A stretch of 64,000 nucleotides of DNA from Demequina zhanjiangensis. Lineage in GTDB: Bacteria; Actinomycetota; Actinomycetes; Actinomycetales; Demequinaceae. Shown one piece after another: positions 26,149-35,264 of the stretch. The position numbers and the translations under genes are program-made. The DNA is taken from contig NZ_JAUHPV010000006.1 of NCBI RefSeq assembly GCF_030418315.1, positions 186,001 through 250,000 of the forward strand, given 5' to 3'. Numbering within the stretch: position 1 is the stretch's first letter; each line of letters starts with the position of its first letter. The notes below the pieces were generated by a model. The model saw nothing but the letters and a program-made list of their open reading frames with translations. It was not told the origin of the DNA and ran no database searches.

Positions 26149-27402
26149 ATGGATAGCCCAAACGTTGCGTGGCTCCTGACTTCAGCCTCGCTCGTGCTGC
26201 TGATGACGCCTGGTCTGGCGTTCTTCTACGGCGGCATGTCGCGCAAGAAGTCGGTCCTGAACATGATGATGATGTCCTTCAGCTCCATCGGAGTTGTCGG
26301 CGTGCTGTGGGTCCTCGTCGGATTCTCGGTCTCCGCCGGTGACACCGTGGGTGGCTGGTTCGGCAACCCCGGCTCGGACTTCGGCATGCAGTCGATCTTC
26401 CAGTCCGGCGTTGACGCCACCGAGCTCGATGGCTCCGAGTTCGACCTGATCCTCGCGGCCTTCGGCGCCACCTTCGCGATCATCACGGTCGCGCTGATCT
26501 CGGGTGCCGTCGCCGACCGCATGAAGTTCTCCGCCTGGCTGGTCTTCTCCGCCCTGTGGGCCGTGCTGGTCTACTCCCCGGTCTCGCACTGGGTCTGGGG
26601 CGGCGGCCTCCTCTCGTCGGACTACCTGTTCGCCGACATGACCGCTCCGCAGGACATCGCGGGTGGAACAGTGGTCCATATCAATGCCGGTATCGCAGCG
26701 CTCGTCCTCGCGCTGCTGCTCGGCACGCGCAAGGGCTTCGGCAAGGAGCCGATGCGTCCGCACAACCTCACCCTGGTGATGCTCGGTGCCGCCCTCCTGT
26801 GGTTCGGCTGGTTCGGGTTCAACGCCGGTTCGTGGTGGGAGGCTGACGTCTTCGCCGCTCAGATCTGGCTCAACACCCTCGTCGCCACCTGCGCCGGTAT
26901 GCTCGGCTGGCTCCTCACGGAGAAGATCCGCGACGGCAAGCCCACCTCGCTGGGTGCCGCCTCGGGTGTCGTCGCCGGTCTCGTCGCGATCACCCCCGCC
27001 GGTCTGTCGGTCTCGCCGCTCGGCGCGATCGTCCTCGGTACCATCGCCGGTATCCTCTCGGCCCTCGCGGTCGGCCTGAAGTACAAGCTCGGCTACGACG
27101 ACTCGCTCGACGTCGTCGGCGTCCACCTGGTCTCCGGCCTCTGGGGCACCATCGCCGTCGGCCTCTTCGCCACGGACGTCAACGCCTTCGGTGACGCTGG
27201 TCTGTTCTACGGTGGCGGCGCAAGCCTCCTCGTGTCGCAGATCATCGCCGCGGCCATCGTCATGGTGTACTCGGGTGTGATGACCCTGATCATCGGTCTG
27301 GCCATCAAGTACACGATCGGTCTGCGCGTGCCGGAGGAGGTCGAGGTCTCTGGCATCGACCTCGCCGAGCACGGTGAGACCGCTTACGAGGAGGCTGTGT
27401 AA
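26149..27402 (+). CDS. amtB: Ammonium transporter
   Basis: 417 residues, eleven predicted membrane helices. Amt/Mep/Rh signatures: TPGLAFFYGGMSRKKSVLNMMMMSF, VYSPVSHWVWGGG, HINAGIAALVLALLLG (first pore His), VTLVMLGAALLWFGWFGFNAGS-like segment, and DVVGVHLVSGLWGTIAVGLF (second pore His). Imports ammonium under nitrogen limitation and is gated by the PII protein encoded three bases downstream. Good ribosome site (AAAGGGAG). Confidence 0.96.
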   Translation: MDSPNVAWLLTSASLVLLMTPGLAFFYGGMSRKKSVLNMMMMSFSSIGVVGVLWVLVGFSVSAGDTVGGWFGNPGSDFGMQSIFQSGVDATELDGSEFDLILAAFGATFAIITVALISGAVADRMKFSAWLVFSALWAVLVYSPVSHWVWGGGLLSSDYLFADMTAPQDIAGGTVVHINAGIAALVLALLLGTRKGFGKEPMRPHNLTLVMLGAALLWFGWFGFNAGSWWEADVFAAQIWLNTLVATCAGMLGWLLTEKIRDGKPTSLGAASGVVAGLVAITPAGLSVSPLGAIVLGTIAGILSALAVGLKYKLGYDDSLDVVGVHLVSGLWGTIAVGLFATDVNAFGDAGLFYGGGASLLVSQIIAAAIVMVYSGVMTLIIGLAIKYTIGLRVPEEVEVSGIDLAEHGETAYEEAV

Positions 27403-27744
<342 letters not shown>

Positions 27745-27760
27745 GGAGCACGTTCGAACT

Positions 27761-29554
27761 ATGCCGAGCCGGAACGGCCAGTTCCACGAAGGCTCGGACG
27801 CTGAGGTCCCGCATCCCGAGGGGGTGCGGGACCTCAAGCGTCTGAGGCGTGACCTGGCTGAGACTCTGTACCGGGAGGGGGCGCCCGGGAAGCATCGACG
27901 CAGGACCTTGTCCGACCTCGTCGTCCAGGCGCTCGCCGCGCACTGGGACGAGGCATCTGGGGGAATCGTCGAAGGGGCCGCCCTGGGGGCCGTCGGATCG
28001 TTGGGCCGCGGGGACGCGGGCCCGTTCTCCGACCTGGACGTCGTGCTCATCCACGACGGCAGGACCCTCAAGTCGACCGAGGTCGCGGACCTCGCGCAGC
28101 GCCTCTGGTACCCGATCTGGGACGCCGGGCTCGAGCTCGACTACTCGTCGAGATCGCTCACCGAGGTGCGCCAGGTCGCGTCGAAGGACCTCGCTGCGGC
28201 CTCCGGGCTGCTGGACCTGCGCCCGATCGCGGGCGACAAGGAGCTTGCCAAGCAGGCTCGCGCGCTGATCTATCAGGACTGGCGCGCTGCGGCTCGCAAG
28301 CGGCTGCCCGAGCTGCTGGCGGCTTCGCGCGCACGGGCGGAGCGCCACGGCGAGCTCGCCTACCTGATCGAGCCGAACCTCAAGGAGTCGCGCGGAGGCC
28401 TGCGCGACCTCGTCAGCCTCACGGGCCTGTCCGCCACGTGGCTGACCGACCGCCCGCATGGCGCGGTGGACGACGCAGGCGCGCATGTGATGGACGTGCG
28501 CGACGCGATCCAGATGCACCTGGGGCGTACACAGAACGTGCTTGGACGCCACATCGGTGAGGAGGTGGCCGAGGCGATGGGCTTCGGCGACCCCGACGAC
28601 CTGCTCGCCTCGCTGGCCGAGGCCGGACGCGAGATCGCGTACGCGCTCGACATGACGGAGCGCGGCGCGCGGCGCTCGCTCGAGCGCTCCGGGGTCGGCT
28701 CGCGTGCCTTCCTCGCGCGGCGCCGGGCGCGTGCCCCGCGCCACACGGTGGTCGCCGAGGGGCTGATCGACGTCGACGGAGAGCTTGCCCTCGCGCCGGG
28801 GCACGACGCGGCCAAGGACGCGTTGCTGCCGTTGCGTGCCGCGGCCACCGCAGCCACGACCGGTCTCACGATCACGCCCACGCTTCTCGAGACGCTGCAA
28901 CGGTGCCCCGACCTGCCGGTACCGTGGCCGCCCGAGGCGCGCGAGTACCTCCGGGAGCTCCTCCGAGGATCCGCGCACCTGATCGCCGTCTGGGAGGCGA
29001 TCGATCTGGCGGGGCTCGTCGTGCGTGCGCTTCCCGAGTGGGAGGGGGTGCGCAACCGACCGCAGCGCAGCCCCATCCACCGCTTCACGGTGGACCGGCA
29101 CATGGTGGAGTCTGTGGTGCTCGCCGCCAAGGCACGCCGCTACGAGGTGGACCACGACCTGTTGAGGCTCACGCTGCTGGTCCACGACATCGGCAAGCGT
29201 CCTGGCGCGACCGACCACTCCGTGGACGGCGCCGCGCTCATCCCCGGCATCGCGGCACGGATGGGTCTCGAGGAGGGGATCGCCGCGGACATGGAGCTGC
29301 TGGTCCGCCAGCACCTCACTCTCGCCGACCTCGCGACCACGGCCGATCCGGACGACCCGGAGACGGTCGAACGGCTCCTGGTCGCGGTGGATGGTCGTCT
29401 CGACCTGCTCGACACCCTGCGCGCGCTCACTGAATGCGATGCCAAGGCCGCCGGTCCCAAGGCATGGACACAGTGGCGGGAGCAGCTCGTCCAGACCCTG
29501 TACGTCAAGGCGCGCGCTGTGCTGATCGAGAAGGGCGGTCCCACCGGCGGGTAG
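27761..29554 (+). CDS. glnD: PII nucleotidyltransferase GlnD lacking C-terminal ACT domains
   Basis: 597 residues from ATG. The nucleotidyltransferase domain (GAVGSLGRGDAGPFSDLDVVLIHDG, about 84-108) modifies Tyr51 of PII; NLKESRGGLRDL is the conserved family segment; the HD domain (HRFTVDRHMVESVVLAAK, LLVHDIGKRPG) removes the group. The reading frame ends soon after the HD domain, and only 35 bases separate it from ffh, so the two C-terminal ACT domains that sense glutamine in enterobacterial GlnD (about 890 residues) are absent. Completes the amtB-glnK-glnD operon. Confidence 0.9.
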   Translation: MPSRNGQFHEGSDAEVPHPEGVRDLKRLRRDLAETLYREGAPGKHRRRTLSDLVVQALAAHWDEASGGIVEGAALGAVGSLGRGDAGPFSDLDVVLIHDGRTLKSTEVADLAQRLWYPIWDAGLELDYSSRSLTEVRQVASKDLAAASGLLDLRPIAGDKELAKQARALIYQDWRAAARKRLPELLAASRARAERHGELAYLIEPNLKESRGGLRDLVSLTGLSATWLTDRPHGAVDDAGAHVMDVRDAIQMHLGRTQNVLGRHIGEEVAEAMGFGDPDDLLASLAEAGREIAYALDMTERGARRSLERSGVGSRAFLARRRARAPRHTVVAEGLIDVDGELALAPGHDAAKDALLPLRAAATAATTGLTITPTLLETLQRCPDLPVPWPPEAREYLRELLRGSAHLIAVWEAIDLAGLVVRALPEWEGVRNRPQRSPIHRFTVDRHMVESVVLAAKARRYEVDHDLLRLTLLVHDIGKRPGATDHSVDGAALIPGIAARMGLEEGIAADMELLVRQHLTLADLATTADPDDPETVERLLVAVDGRLDLLDTLRALTECDAKAAGPKAWTQWREQLVQTLYVKARAVLIEKGGPTGG

Positions 29555-29589
29555 GCTGGTGCGCCTGAGACACGCCTGAAGGGACACCT

Positions 29590-31188
29590 GTGTTCGCCAA
29601 CCTCTCCGACCGCCTCACTGAGACCTTCAAGAGCCTGCGCGGCAAGGGCAGGCTCTCGGAGGCGGACATCGACGGCACCATCCGGGAGATCCGTCGCGCC
29701 CTGCTCGACGCCGACGTCGCCGTGCCCGTGGTGCGCGCCTTCACGGCCGCGATCCGTGAGCGCGCGCTCGGCGCCGAGGTGTCGCAGGCGCTCAACCCCG
29801 GCCAGCAGGTCGTCAAGATCGTTCACGAGGAGCTCATCGAGGTCCTCGGAGGTGAGCAGCGCCCGCTGCGGTTCGCCAAGCACGGCCCGACCGTGATCAT
29901 GCTCGCCGGTCTCCAGGGTGCGGGAAAGACGACCTTCGCCGGCAAGCTCGCGGCCCACCTCAAGTCCCAGGGCCAGACGCCGCTGCTCGTGGCGGCAGAC
30001 CTGCAGCGCCCGAACGCCGTCACTCAGCTGAAGGTCGTCGGAGAGCGTGCAGGTGTGCCCGTGTTCGCGCCGGAGGCGGGCGTCACCCGCGAGGATGAGC
30101 GTCCGCGCGGCAACCCCGTCAAGGTCGCGAAGAAGGGCCTCAAGGAGGCTCAGGACAAGCAGCACACGGTCGTCATCGTCGACACCGCCGGACGCCTGGG
30201 CGTGGACGCCGAGCTCATGAAGCAGGCGGCGGACATCCGCAAGGCTGTCGACCCCGACGAGGTCCTGTTCGTCATCGACGCGATGATCGGTCAGGACGCC
30301 GTCGCCACCGCGCAGGCGTTCCAGGAGGGCGTGGACTTCACCGGCGTCGTCCTGTCGAAGCTCGACGGTGACGCTCGCGGTGGTGCCGCGCTGTCCGTCG
30401 CGCAGGTCACGGGTCGCCCGATCATGTTCGCGTCCGTGGGCGAGAAGCTCGAGGACATCGAGGTCTTCCACCCCGACCGCATGGCGTCGCGCATCCTCGA
30501 CATGGGCGACATCATGACGCTCATCGAGCAGGCCGAGCAGAAGTTCGACCAGGCCGAGGCCGAGCGCATGGCCGGCAAGATGCAGCGCGGCGAGGACTTC
30601 ACGTTCACCGACTTCCTCGCGCAGATGCAGCAGCTCAAGAACATGGGCTCCATGAAGAAGATGCTCGGCATGCTGCCGGGCATGGGGGCCATGCGCGATC
30701 AGATCGAGAACCTCGATGAGAAGGAGCTCGTCCGCACCGAGGCGATCATCCAGTCCATGACGCCGCTCGAGCGCGACAACCCGAAGGTGCTGAACGGCTC
30801 CCGCCGGTCCCGCATCGCGGCGGGCTCGGGCATGACGGTCGCGGACGTGAACTCGCTGGTCAAGCGGTTCGAGGATGCGCAGCGCATGATGAAGGCGATG
30901 GCCAAGGGCGGCGGCATGCCCGGCATGGGCGGCGCGCCCGGCGCCTTCGGCGGGCTCCCCGGCGGCAAGAAGTCCAAGGGCAAGCAGGCACCGCAGCGCA
31001 AGGTCAAGGGCAAGTCCGGCAACCCCGCGAAGCGTGCACAGCAGGAGCAGGCGGCGCGTTCACGGGCCGCGGGGGAGAAGCCTGCGGCGCCCGCGGGCTC
31101 GGCCTTCGGTCTCGGCGGCGGCCAGCAGCAGCCGAACGTGGACCCGAACGAGATCCCGGCAGACCTCGCGAAGTACCTCAAGAGGTAG
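29590..31188 (+). CDS. ffh: Signal recognition particle protein Ffh
   Basis: 532 residues from GTG. N domain (FANLSDRLTETFKSLRGKG), GTPase G domain (AGLQGAGKTTFAGKLA, AADLQRPNAVTQL, VDTAGRLGVD, LSKLDGDARGG) and a methionine-rich M domain (about 300-440: FTDFLAQMQQLKNMGSMKKMLGMLPGM) that binds signal sequences and 4.5S RNA through GSRRSRIAAGSG. A long Gly/Lys/Ala-rich C-terminal tail (about 445-532) is an actinobacterial extension. Confidence 0.97.
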   Translation: MFANLSDRLTETFKSLRGKGRLSEADIDGTIREIRRALLDADVAVPVVRAFTAAIRERALGAEVSQALNPGQQVVKIVHEELIEVLGGEQRPLRFAKHGPTVIMLAGLQGAGKTTFAGKLAAHLKSQGQTPLLVAADLQRPNAVTQLKVVGERAGVPVFAPEAGVTREDERPRGNPVKVAKKGLKEAQDKQHTVVIVDTAGRLGVDAELMKQAADIRKAVDPDEVLFVIDAMIGQDAVATAQAFQEGVDFTGVVLSKLDGDARGGAALSVAQVTGRPIMFASVGEKLEDIEVFHPDRMASRILDMGDIMTLIEQAEQKFDQAEAERMAGKMQRGEDFTFTDFLAQMQQLKNMGSMKKMLGMLPGMGAMRDQIENLDEKELVRTEAIIQSMTPLERDNPKVLNGSRRSRIAAGSGMTVADVNSLVKRFEDAQRMMKAMAKGGGMPGMGGAPGAFGGLPGGKKSKGKQAPQRKVKGKSGNPAKRAQQEQAARSRAAGEKPAAPAGSAFGLGGGQQQPNVDPNEIPADLAKYLKR

Positions 31189-31192
31189 CCGC

Positions 31193-32305
31193 GTGGCTCC
31201 CGTCGTCCCCGACGCCGCTCTCGGCGTCACGCACCTGACCGGCCCCGTGCTGGTCGGGGACGACGAGGTGCGCGACGAGGGCTGGGTGGTCGACGGACGC
31301 ATGACCTACGCGCCGCCCGTGGACAGGCCCGTCGACGCGGTGCTCGACGGCGTCGTCGTTCCCGGCCTGGTGGACGTGCACTGCCACGTGGGGCTCGACA
31401 GCGGGGGAGCGGTCGACCGCGAGCTCGCCCTCAAGCAGGCGCACCAGGACCGTGACGCGGGCACGCTGCTCATCCGTGACGCAGGCTCCCCGACGGACAC
31501 CGAGTTCGTCCACGGCGTGCTCGACGCCCCCAGGCTCATCAGGGCGGGGCGCTTCATCGCCCGCCCCAAGCGCTACCTGCGCCACTACGCGCGCGAGATC
31601 GAGGTGGACGACCTGCCGCGAGTCATGGCGGAGGAGGCCCGCAAGGGTGACGGCTGGGTGAAGATCATCGCGGACTGGATCGACCGGGACGCCGGCGACC
31701 TGACGCCGCTGTGGCCCGCGAAGGTGCTCAAGCAGGGCATCAGGGCGGCGCACGACGAGGGCGCCAGGGTGACCGCCCACACGTTCGCCACCGAGTCTCT
31801 CGACGCCCTGATCGACGGAGGCATCGACTGCCTCGAGCACGGCACCGGCATGACGCAGGAGCACATGGAGACGGCGGCCGAGCTGGGGATCCCCGTCGTG
31901 CCCACGCTGCTGCAGGTCGAGAACTTCCCCGGTTTCGCCGCGCAGGGCGCGGAGCGCTTCCCCGTGTACTCGGCGCGCATGTCCCGCATGTACGCGCGAC
32001 GCAAGGAGCAGGTGCAGGCGCTGCACGCGGCAGGCGTCCAGCTCCTCGTCGGCACGGACGCGGGCGGCACGATCGGGCACGGGGTGCTGCCGGACGAGGC
32101 CGCGCTGATCGTCGACGCAGGCATCCCTGCCGCCGACGTCGTCGCCGCCGCCTCGTGGCGGGCGCGAGCGTTCCTGGGAGTGCCGTCGCTCGGTGAGGGC
32201 GCGTCGGCCGACCTCGTCGTGTATCCCACGGATCCACGCATCGACATCGCTGCGCTGAGATCTCCGGCGCACGTCATGCTGCGCGGCGTGCGGGTCGCGC
32301 CGTAG
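31193..32305 (+). CDS. Amidohydrolase family protein downstream of ffh
   Basis: 370 residues from a GTG four bases after the ffh stop. Metal-dependent hydrolase motifs: VVPGLVDVHCHVGLDSGG (HxH), LLIRDAGSP, GWVKIIADWID (candidate carbamylated Lys), VTAHTF, CLEHGTGM, and LLVGTDAGGTIGHG (Asp). Related to imidazolonepropionase-like and prolidase-like enzymes. An amidohydrolase after ffh recurs in actinobacteria, but its substrate is unknown to me. Not closely similar to the amidohydrolase at 10.6 kb. Confidence 0.85.
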   Translation: MAPVVPDAALGVTHLTGPVLVGDDEVRDEGWVVDGRMTYAPPVDRPVDAVLDGVVVPGLVDVHCHVGLDSGGAVDRELALKQAHQDRDAGTLLIRDAGSPTDTEFVHGVLDAPRLIRAGRFIARPKRYLRHYAREIEVDDLPRVMAEEARKGDGWVKIIADWIDRDAGDLTPLWPAKVLKQGIRAAHDEGARVTAHTFATESLDALIDGGIDCLEHGTGMTQEHMETAAELGIPVVPTLLQVENFPGFAAQGAERFPVYSARMSRMYARRKEQVQALHAAGVQLLVGTDAGGTIGHGVLPDEAALIVDAGIPAADVVAAASWRARAFLGVPSLGEGASADLVVYPTDPRIDIAALRSPAHVMLRGVRVAP

Positions 32306-32340
32306 CGCCCCACTCCTGAGGGACGTCTGAGGGTGGGCGC
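32305..32340 (+). terminator. Imperfect hairpin after the ffh-amidohydrolase unit
   Basis: GCGCCCCAC pairs with GTGGGCGC with one bulge around a 19-base loop, starting at the last base of the stop codon. No T-run follows, so termination is plausible but unproven. The loop and right arm contain the direct repeat annotated separately. Confidence 0.35.
32316..32333 (+). promoter_or_regulatory. Direct repeat CTGAGGG with 11-base period before the first electron-transfer operon
   Basis: CTGAGGG occurs at 32316 and 32327, eleven bases apart, about 95 bases upstream of the ferric-reductase-like gene. One helical turn between direct repeats is the hallmark of OmpR/PhoB-type response-regulator sites. 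A related pair stands before the second operon at 35184. No response regulator is encoded in the window. Confidence 0.5.
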
Positions 32341-32428
32341 CTGGATCTTGCGGGAACAGAACCCCGCACAGGAGAGTTGATCCGACAACCGCACGGCACC
32401 CGCGCCCGGCGCGGAAGGGGAGAGAACC

Positions 32429-33802
32429 ATGTCGGCCACCACTGCACGGCCCACGACCGCGCACCATCGCGTCCGTGCCTCGGCACGGCGGGGCTGGTGG
32501 GCCGACGGACTCGAGGCGGCGATCTGGTTCGCCGCGGCGATCGGCGTCGCGCTCATGCTGCACGCGGGCGGCCTCCTCGTCACCGCGCCGATCGACTACC
32601 TGTACACGGCGGGTCGCGCATTCGGCATCGTCGCGACCGTCCTGATGCTCGCGCAGGTGCTGCTCGTCTCGCGTGCGCCGTGGGTCGAAGGGGCGCTCGG
32701 GCACGACCGTGCGGCCTCGCTGCACTCGCGCGCGGGCAAGTGGGCGATCATCCTCATGCTCACCCACGCGGCGGTGATCGTCTCCATGACCGGCTACTAC
32801 GACGGCAGGTCGCCCTTCGCCGAGTCGCTCGCGCTGTTCTCTCAGGCCTGGTACCTCGCGGCCGCGCAGATCGCTCTCGTGCTCTTCCTGGTGGTTCTTG
32901 CGCTCTCGCTCGCGATCGTGCGCAACCGGTGGCGCTACGAGCGGTGGCACACCGTCCACCTCATCGTCTACCTCGCGGTGGCGGCGGCGGTGCCGCATCA
33001 GTTCCTCGAGGGCTCCACCTTCCGCGGCGGGGACCCCGCCACCTGGTACTGGCTCGCGCTCTACGTGGTCGCGTTCGGCTCGCTGCTCGGCTACCGCGTG
33101 CTGCGGCCGCTCGTGCGGCTGCGTCGCCACGACCCGCGGGTCGCCGCGGTGCGCACGCTCCCGGACGGATCGACCGACATCCTCGTGTCCGGCCGCGGTC
33201 TCGAGGCGCTCCGCGCCCAGCCCGGCCAGTTCCTGCTGTGGCGCTTCATGGACTCGCGGCGCTGGCGCGAGGCGCACCCGTTCTCGCTGTCCGCGGCTCC
33301 CAGGGACGACGCGCTTCGCCTCACCGTCAAGCCATCCGGCGACTTCTCGGGGGAGCTGTCCGAGCTGAAGGTCGGCACGCGCGTGATGCTCGAGGGCCCG
33401 CTCGGAGTGTTCACCGACCGCTCCCGGTGCCGACGCGGAACTGTCCTCGTCGCCGCGGGCATCGGCGTCACGCCCGTGAGATCCATGCTGGAGGCCATGC
33501 CTGCCGACGAGCCGTGCACGGTGATCGTGCGCATCCGCTCGGGCGAGGAGGCGCCGCTGCTCGACGAGGTGCGGGACCTGGCCGCGGGCATCGGCGCAGA
33601 GCTGCACGTCCTTGAGGGTCCGCGCGGCGCCTCGTGGGCTCCGGCGGGAACGGACGTGTCGTTGTCCGCGCTGGTGCGCGACCTGCACGATCGTGACGTC
33701 TTCGTGTGCGGTCCCGTGCCCTGGGCCGACCAGGTCGAGCGGGACGCCAGGGCCGCAGGGGTCGCCGCCGAGGCGATCCATCGCGAGAGGTTCGGATGGT
33801 GA
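32429..33802 (+). CDS. Ferric reductase-like membrane oxidoreductase (module 1)
   Basis: 457 residues. Six membrane helices in residues about 25-235 with the paired His of a bis-haem ferric-reductase domain (LHSRAGKWAIILMLTHAA; RWHTVHLIVYLAVAAAVPHQF). A cytoplasmic ferredoxin-NADP reductase-like domain follows: FAD site HPFSLSAAP, NADP site GIGVTPVRSMLEAM, and C-terminal VFVCGPVPWADQVERDA. It would carry electrons from NAD(P)H via FAD and haem across the membrane to the FMN-binding protein encoded next. Starts at ATG after AGGGGAGAG. Confidence 0.88.
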   Translation: MSATTARPTTAHHRVRASARRGWWADGLEAAIWFAAAIGVALMLHAGGLLVTAPIDYLYTAGRAFGIVATVLMLAQVLLVSRAPWVEGALGHDRAASLHSRAGKWAIILMLTHAAVIVSMTGYYDGRSPFAESLALFSQAWYLAAAQIALVLFLVVLALSLAIVRNRWRYERWHTVHLIVYLAVAAAVPHQFLEGSTFRGGDPATWYWLALYVVAFGSLLGYRVLRPLVRLRRHDPRVAAVRTLPDGSTDILVSGRGLEALRAQPGQFLLWRFMDSRRWREAHPFSLSAAPRDDALRLTVKPSGDFSGELSELKVGTRVMLEGPLGVFTDRSRCRRGTVLVAAGIGVTPVRSMLEAMPADEPCTVIVRIRSGEEAPLLDEVRDLAAGIGAELHVLEGPRGASWAPAGTDVSLSALVRDLHDRDVFVCGPVPWADQVERDARAAGVAAEAIHRERFGW

Positions 33803-33842
33803 GCGCAGGAATGACCGACGTGACAGCACAGGAGGCAGGCGC

Positions 33843-34319
33843 ATGAGGGCCAGCAGGACCGCAGTCGTCGTGGCGGGCTCCGCGGCGATCCTCGGCGTGG
33901 GCTATGCCACGGCGCCCAAGGATCTCCCGACGCTCGATCTGGCGGAGCCAGGGGACTCGGGATCAGGGGACGCCGGCTCCGGCGAGGCCACCGACCCGGG
34001 CGATACCGCGGATGCTGGCGGTGGCGGTTCCGCAGGCAGCGGCAGCGGGACCTTCGACGGTCCCGTCGTCACCAACATCCGTGGCGACTTCCAGGCGCGC
34101 ATCGTCGTCGAGGGAGGCACGGTGGTGAGCGTCGAGGCGCTTGCCGCGGGCACGAGCGCGGCCGAGTCGCAGATCATCAACTCCGAGGCGATCCCCGCCC
34201 TGACGCAGAGGGTGCTCGAGGCGCAGGACTGGGACGTCGACGCCTACTCGGGCGCCTCCTACACGTCCCCTGGCTTCCTCGAGTCGGTGCAGGGGGCCTT
34301 CGAGGAGGCAGGGCTGTGA
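33843..34319 (+). CDS. Exported FMN-binding domain protein (module 1)
   Basis: 158 residues. N-terminal hydrophobic anchor (TAVVVAGSAAILGVGYAT), a Gly/Ser/Asp-rich flexible linker (about 30-65), then an FMN-binding domain ending in YSGASYTSPGFLESVQGAFEEAGL. The SGASYTS segment is the flavinylation motif whose hydroxyl residue receives FMN covalently from ApbE. Acts outside the membrane as an electron carrier for the reductase encoded upstream; the ApbE gene follows five bases later. Confidence 0.87.
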   Translation: MRASRTAVVVAGSAAILGVGYATAPKDLPTLDLAEPGDSGSGDAGSGEATDPGDTADAGGGGSAGSGSGTFDGPVVTNIRGDFQARIVVEGGTVVSVEALAAGTSAAESQIINSEAIPALTQRVLEAQDWDVDAYSGASYTSPGFLESVQGAFEEAGL

Positions 34320-34323
34320 ACCG

Positions 34324-35154
34324 GTGAGCTCCTCCGTCGACGACGAGCTCGTGTGGACCATCCATGTGATGGCGATGCCGTTCACGGTCCGCATGCGCGG
34401 CGTCCCCGACCGCGACGTCGCGGAGCGCGCGGTCCGTGCCTTCGCGGACGACCTCGCCGACGCGGACCTGCTCTTCTCCCTCTGGCGGCCCGACACCCCC
34501 ATGGCGCAGGTCGCGCTCGGGACGGGCTCGGTCGAGGACGCGCCGCGGGAGATCCGCGAGGTCCTTGCGCTCGCGGAGGAGTGGCGGGCGCACACCGGAG
34601 GGGCCTTCGATGCGCGGCTGCGCCGACGCGCCGCTGCCCGGCTGCCCGTGGAGTACCCGGAGGGGGCGCCGGATCCCACCGGAATCGTGAAGACATGGGC
34701 CGTCGCGCGCGCGCTCGCTCACCTCGAAGAGGCCGCAGCGCGCTCATGGATGGTCGACGCCGCGGGTGACGTGTGCGTCGGCGGCGAGGGCGTCTGGACC
34801 GTCGGCATCGCGGACCCCACGCTCGTCGGAGACCCGCACGGCTCCCGACCCGTGGGCGCGGTCGGGCTCGGCCACCCCGCTCGGGCGATGGCGACCTCGG
34901 GCGTCGCTCAAGCGCGGGACCACGTGTGGGATCCGGAGACAGGCGAGCCCGCGCGCCACTATCTGCAGGTCACTGTCGTCGGCGACGACCTGATCGCCTG
35001 CGATGCGTGGGCCACCGCGATCGTCGCCGGCGGGCCTCGGACGCTCGCATCAGCCGTCGAGCACGGCGTCGCGGCGCTCGCGATCACGGCGGAGCGGTCG
35101 GGCGGCGGCTTCGAGGCTGTGGTGACTCCTGCCTGGCCCGACGAGGACGCATAG
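34324..35154 (+). CDS. apbE: FAD:protein FMN transferase (module 1)
   Basis: 276 residues from a GTG. ApbE family: [68 protein letters not shown], and the metal-binding [13 protein letters not shown]. It transfers FMN from FAD onto a Ser/Thr of the neighbouring FMN-binding protein, Mg-dependently. No clear signal peptide is visible, so its site of action is uncertain. Confidence 0.9.
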   Translation: MSSSVDDELVWTIHVMAMPFTVRMRGVPDRDVAERAVRAFADDLADADLLFSLWRPDTPMAQVALGTGSVEDAPREIREVLALAEEWRAHTGGAFDARLRRRAAARLPVEYPEGAPDPTGIVKTWAVARALAHLEEAAARSWMVDAAGDVCVGGEGVWTVGIADPTLVGDPHGSRPVGAVGLGHPARAMATSGVAQARDHVWDPETGEPARHYLQVTVVGDDLIACDAWATAIVAGGPRTLASAVEHGVAALAITAERSGGGFEAVVTPAWPDEDA

Positions 35155-35183
35155 TCGCGGATCCTCGGCTTCCTCCCGCCTTG

Positions 35184-35201
35184 CTCTGAGGGCGCTCTCA
35201 G
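35184..35201 (+). promoter_or_regulatory. Direct repeat CTCTGAG/CTCTCAG with 11-base period before the second electron-transfer operon
   Basis: CTCTGAG at 35184 and CTCTCAG at 35195, eleven bases apart, about 80 bases upstream of the second ferric-reductase-like gene. TCTGAG and CTCAGA can also pair as a small hairpin. Similar in sequence and position to the pair at 32316, suggesting co-regulation of both modules. Confidence 0.45.
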
Positions 35202-35264
35202 ATTGGCGCGGAACGATCGTGTCATGAGGCCGGTCAGGAGGGCTGCCGGCATGAAGGGATCCTC

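Noticed and set aside
31178..33844. Long minus-strand frame opposite the amidohydrolase and reductase genes
   Set aside because: Composition is Arg/His/Gly-rich shadow sequence without domains; both plus-strand genes show clear motifs.
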